A DNA stretch of 15,641 nucleotides from Nitrospiria bacterium (GTDB taxonomy: Bacteria; Nitrospirota; CAKKRA01; 9FT-COMBO-42-15), in assembly GCA_919902475.1 (NCBI GenBank), contig CAKKRA010000356.1, forward strand, positions 1 through 15,641. Direction: 5' to 3'. Every line of letters begins with the position of its first letter. The stretch's first letter is position 1. Under the pieces are notes generated by a model, which was not told where the DNA came from, ran no database searches, and saw only the letters and a list, made by a program, of their open reading frames with translations. Positions 12,866 to 15,641 of this stretch are shown here, in pieces. The position numbers and the translations under genes are program-made.

Positions 12866-14104
12866 TCAAGGGGAGGGCTTATAATATTTTTTCTTTTTTG
12901 GCAGGTACTCCTGCTCCACATAACCGCCGTAGTCATGGGGATATTTGTAGCCCTTTCCATGACCAAGTTTTTTGGCAGCAGGATAATGGGCATCTTTTAA
13001 ATGATCAGGCGCCTCCATTGTCTGCTCCTTTTCAATATCTGCCATTGCAGCCTCAATTGCCAGATAACAGGCATTGCTTTTTTTTGCCTTTGCAATATAG
13101 ATAGCTGCCTGTGATAGCGGTATCCTTGCCTCTGGCATGCCGATAAATTCAACTGCCCTCAAAGCAGATGTTGCAATAACCAATGCCATTGGGTCTGCAT
13201 CGCCGACATCCTCTGATGAACAGATTACAATTCGTCTTGCAATGAACCGAGGGTCTTCGCCTGCATAGAGCATCTTTGCAAGATAGTATATTGCTGCATC
13301 AGGGTCAGAGCCTCTCATGCTTTTGATAAAAGCAGAGATTGTATCATAATGCTGGTCTCCTTTTTTGTCATAGAGCACAACCTTTTTCTGAATAGACTCC
13401 TCTGCAGCCTTTAGGTCTATCTTTATAATGCCATTTTCATTTGCAGGGGTTGTAAGCGCTGCAACCTCCAGCGCTGACAGCCCTCTCCTCGCATCACCAT
13501 CAGATATCTTTGATAGATGCCTTAAGGCATCTTCATCAACATCCAAATTCAGATTGCCGAGTCCCCGCTCCTTGTCAGAAAGAGCGTTATGCAATATCTG
13601 CAAAATATTTTCCTCTGATAAATGCTTTAGCTCAAAGACCTGACTCCGCGAGAGAAGGGCGGAATTAACATAAAAAAACGGATTCTCCACTGTTGCAGCA
13701 ATCAATATGATATTTCCCTCTTCAACATCAGGAAGGAGCGCATCCTGCTGTAGCTTGTTGAATCTGTGTATCTCATCAAGGAAGAGTATTGTGCGTATTT
13801 CTTTTGTCTTTTTGTCTTTCGCTGATTTTAAAACCTTTCTTAATTCATCCAATCCTGCTGTTGCTGCGTTCAGCCATTCAAAATGCGCCTCTGTCTTTGC
13901 TGCAATGATTCTGGCAAGGGCAGTCTTCCCTGTTCCAGGCGGGCCATATAAAATCAGCGATGTAATCCTGTCTGCCTCAATCGCCCTTCGCAAAAGTTTT
14001 CCCTTGCCAAGCAGATGCTCCTGACCAGCATACTCATCAAGCGTTCTTGGACACATGCGGTATGCAAGAGGCTCTTTTATCGGCTTTTCTTTAAAAAGCT
14101 CCAT
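12866..14104 (-). CDS. rarA: replication-associated recombination protein A (RarA/MgsA), AAA ATPase
   Basis: A 412-aa clamp-loader-like AAA ATPase acting at stalled or damaged replication forks. It has PLAYRMCPRTLDEYAGQEHLL (12-32) typical of the family start, Walker A GPPGTGKT (54-61), Walker B LFLDEIHR (107-114), a sensor AATVENP, and LLSRSQVF carrying the arginine finger. The C-terminal RarA/WRNIP1-specific part has KSMRGSDPDAAIYYLAKML, GDADPMAL and the HYPAAKKLGHGKGYKYPHDY-like ending. The chain is complete. I took the ATG at 14104 (MELF) because family members usually begin with this motif; an ATG at 14119 would add five residues, but its AGGAA is too close to the start. Divergent from the small membrane-protein gene. 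Confidence 0.94.
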   Translation of the reverse strand: MELFKEKPIKEPLAYRMCPRTLDEYAGQEHLLGKGKLLRRAIEADRITSLILYGPPGTGKTALARIIAAKTEAHFEWLNAATAGLDELRKVLKSAKDKKTKEIRTILFLDEIHRFNKLQQDALLPDVEEGNIILIAATVENPFFYVNSALLSRSQVFELKHLSEENILQILHNALSDKERGLGNLNLDVDEDALRHLSKISDGDARRGLSALEVAALTTPANENGIIKIDLKAAEESIQKKVVLYDKKGDQHYDTISAFIKSMRGSDPDAAIYYLAKMLYAGEDPRFIARRIVICSSEDVGDADPMALVIATSALRAVEFIGMPEARIPLSQAAIYIAKAKKSNACYLAIEAAMADIEKEQTMEAPDHLKDAHYPAAKKLGHGKGYKYPHDYGGYVEQEYLPKKKKYYKPSP

Positions 14105-14125
14105 ATAAAAATTTAACATTTCCTG

Positions 14126-14153
14126 TTGATAAAGTCCAGCCTTATGCTAAAAT
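14126..14153 (+). promoter_or_regulatory. extended -10 promoter for the small membrane protein gene
   Basis: TTGATA (14126-14131), a 16-bp spacer and TAAAAT (14148-14153), with TGC immediately before the -10 hexamer. It lies about 45 bp upstream of the ATG at 14199, in the divergent gap with rarA. Confidence 0.45.
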
Positions 14154-14198
14154 AAGCAAAAACATATCATGGAGAATAGACATGTTAAGGAGGAAAAC

Positions 14199-14567
14199 AT
14201 GAAAGATTGGAAAATGGTTATACGGGACGCAATAATTATCCTATGCCTGATATTTATAGGCACATTTATTTTTGTAGCTATTTTAGGAGCCGCTGGCGCT
14301 CAAAAACTCCCGGTAAATGCAATCGCCGCCTCAAACATACTGCTCGGCGGCATTGGATTTACCATAAGCGGGCTTTCAACAAAGGCAAATCGTTTTACGC
14401 ATATGCTCAAGGTTGCCTTTGGGGTCTGGCTGATAGGCTCTATGAACGTAGTCTTTTTTCAAACAACTGTAGAGCAGTGGCTTTCAAGCATATTTTTTAT
14501 TTTAATAATGATGGCGATAGGAGGCGGCATATCGTATTTACTTGCTAAACCAGTTAAAACAGGGTAG
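14199..14567 (+). CDS. small four-helix membrane protein
   Basis: A 122-aa hydrophobic protein with four predicted membrane helices (about 9-30, 43-60, 72-90 and 95-114), short loops and a basic end (AKPVKTG). The second helix carries Gly-rich NILLGGIGFTISGL. I chose the ATG at 14199 because AAGGAGGAAAAC sits directly in front of it; an in-frame ATG at 14169 would add ten polar residues with no good ribosome site. I recognise no family and assign no function. It is divergent from rarA, has its own probable promoter, and its composition matches the rest of the window, unlike the GC-rich gene that begins 40 bp downstream. Confidence 0.75.
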   Translation: MKDWKMVIRDAIIILCLIFIGTFIFVAILGAAGAQKLPVNAIAASNILLGGIGFTISGLSTKANRFTHMLKVAFGVWLIGSMNVVFFQTTVEQWLSSIFFILIMMAIGGGISYLLAKPVKTG

Positions 14568-14607
14568 AGGCGCTGGCATAGACACTTCTCAGAAGGGGAT
14601 CTCAAAC

Positions 14608-15641
14608 TTGAATATAAGCAGCAAGAGCATTCTTGAAAACCTGTCCCATTTGCGGGCGAGGCTCCGCGGAAACAGCCGAATACAAATGAACGTCGGCGAC
14701 GAACCGCCGCTGCGATCAGAGCTGTTCAGCAGCGACCAGATGGAGCAGCATGGCAAGACCCTGGCGGGCTTGCACAAGCTGGGTCTGGGACGCGCCACGG
14801 ACCGGCTCCTGACGCGGTTGGCTGAGAATGAAAGCGTCCTGATTGGCGCTTGTAAGCTGCTGACAGCGGCGGTCACGGCAAACCGCAGGATTACACCGGC
14901 TGGGGAATGGCTGCTCGATAACTTCTACCTGATTGAAGAACAGATTCGCACTGCCAGGAGACACCTGCCAAAGGGTTACAGCCGGGAGCTGCCACGTCTG
15001 GCGCACGGCCCTTCGGCCGGACTTCCGCGCGTGTATGACATCGCGCTGGAGACGATCGCTCACGGCGATGGGCGGGTGGATCCGGAAAGTCTCCGCCGTT
15101 TCGTCGCGTCCTACCAGTCGGTCACCGCCCTCAAGCTGGGCGAATTGTGGGCCATCCCCATCATGCTGCGCCTGGCCTTGATCGAGAATCTCCGGCGCGT
15201 GGCCGCCCGCAGCGCCGCCGGCAGGATCGACCGGAACATGGCCGATTCCTGGGCAGACCAGATGATCGAGATGGCCGAGAAGGATCCGAAGAGTCTGGTT
15301 CTGGTGATCGCGGATATGGCGCGGTCGAGCCCGCCGATGACGACCCCATTCGTTTCGGAATTTACGCGCCGGCTGCAGGGGCAGAGCCCTGCTTTGGCAT
15401 TGCCGCTGACCTGGATCGAGCAACTGCTGTCCGAGTCTAATCTGACGATCGAGCAGTTGGTGCAGTCAGGAAACCAGCAACAGGCCGCCGATCAGGTCTC
15501 CATCAGCAACAGCATCGGCAGCCTCCGGTTCCTGGGGACGATGGACTGGCGTGACTTCGTCGAGACGCTGAGCGTTGCCGAGCAAAAACTGCGGGAGGAT
15601 CCCGTCGCCATCTACGGCATGATGGATTTTGCCACCCGTGA
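14608..15641 (+). CDS. ndvB: cyclic beta-1,2-glucan synthase (NdvB/ChvB type), 5' part
   Basis: An open frame of 344 codons running off the window edge, the start of a protein normally close to 2,800 aa. The N-terminal segment is characteristic: LRSELFSSDQMEQHGKTLA, RLLTRLAENESVL, AGEWLLDNFYLIEEQIR, GLPRVYDIALETIAHGDGRVD, RFVASYQSV, LGELWAIPIMLRLALIENLRR and WRDFVETLSVAEQKLREDP. In known enzymes this precedes the membrane GT84 glucosyltransferase and the GH94-like phosphorylase domain, which make periplasmic cyclic glucans. The best start is TTG at 14608, with AGAAGGGGA 8-9 nt upstream; the first in-frame ATG (14686) lacks one and would cut into the conserved part. GC content is far above that of the neighbours, with G/C-ending codons, suggesting recent transfer or an assembly join. 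Long minus-strand frames here are composition artefacts. Confidence 0.88.
   Translation, partial: MNISSKSILENLSHLRARLRGNSRIQMNVGDEPPLRSELFSSDQMEQHGKTLAGLHKLGLGRATDRLLTRLAENESVLIGACKLLTAAVTANRRITPAGEWLLDNFYLIEEQIRTARRHLPKGYSRELPRLAHGPSAGLPRVYDIALETIAHGDGRVDPESLRRFVASYQSVTALKLGELWAIPIMLRLALIENLRRVAARSAAGRIDRNMADSWADQMIEMAEKDPKSLVLVIADMARSSPPMTTPFVSEFTRRLQGQSPALALPLTWIEQLLSESNLTIEQLVQSGNQQQAADQVSISNSIGSLRFLGTMDWRDFVETLSVAEQKLREDPVAIYGMMDFATR

Noticed and set aside
14716..15423. 235-codon minus-strand open frame and other long frames in the GC-rich end
   Set aside because: High GC gives long antisense frames. The plus-strand frame shows a clear cyclic glucan synthase sequence and has a good ribosome site.

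Overview
The window is 15.6 kb of bacterial DNA. Most of it is moderately AT-rich and dense in ATA, AGG and AAG codons, but the last ~1 kb is strikingly GC-rich. The gene set (Lol-type lipoproteins, CNNM/CorC protein, Cache-HAMP-PAS hybrid kinase, CheR, FmdB zinc ribbon, RarA, a short MetE-like protein) points to a Gram-negative, probably anaerobic bacterium. Nitrospirota- or deltaproteobacteria-like is my best guess, but nothing here fixes the phylum. Intergenic DNA is full of palindromic and MITE-like repeats.

Region 1 (1-3.4 kb) is accessory. A small exported coiled-coil/membrane protein gene is interrupted by a 101-bp MITE-like element with perfect 12-bp ends. It is followed by a nested palindromic repeat, a short and perhaps truncated glycine-rich lipoprotein on the minus strand, a DUF433/DUF5615 antitoxin-toxin-like pair, and a minus-strand lipoprotein with two tandem FISUMP domains. 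The two FISUMP copies share a block of 380 bp that looks identical. They then diverge over 141 bp in a pattern expected of a diversity-generating retroelement (DGR) variable region: changes cluster at AAY-like codons on a fixed scaffold. No reverse transcriptase or template repeat lies in the window.

Region 2 (3.4-5.15 kb) has a Crp/Fnr-family regulator flanked by two paralogous genes for 43-aa exported peptides. Both peptide genes have near-identical leaders, strong ribosome binding sites and TGTCG-N6-CGACA-type palindromes upstream. They look like a small regulon of the adjacent regulator. One copy lies just upstream of the variable lipoprotein on the same strand.

Region 3 (5.2-10.3 kb) is a plus-strand operon: a CNNM/CBS/CorC membrane protein, a stand-alone CheR methyltransferase and a 964-aa Cache-HAMP-PAS-HisKA-HATPase-REC hybrid kinase. 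A nested palindromic element follows.

Region 4 (10.5-14.2 kb, minus strand) is housekeeping: a branched-chain aminotransferase and a short MetE-like methionine synthase, an FmdB-type zinc ribbon gene with a strong terminator, and RarA. Divergent from rarA is a small four-helix membrane protein gene. The GC-rich 5' end of a cyclic beta-1,2-glucan synthase gene starts 40 bp after it and runs off the window edge, suggesting horizontal transfer or an assembly junction.
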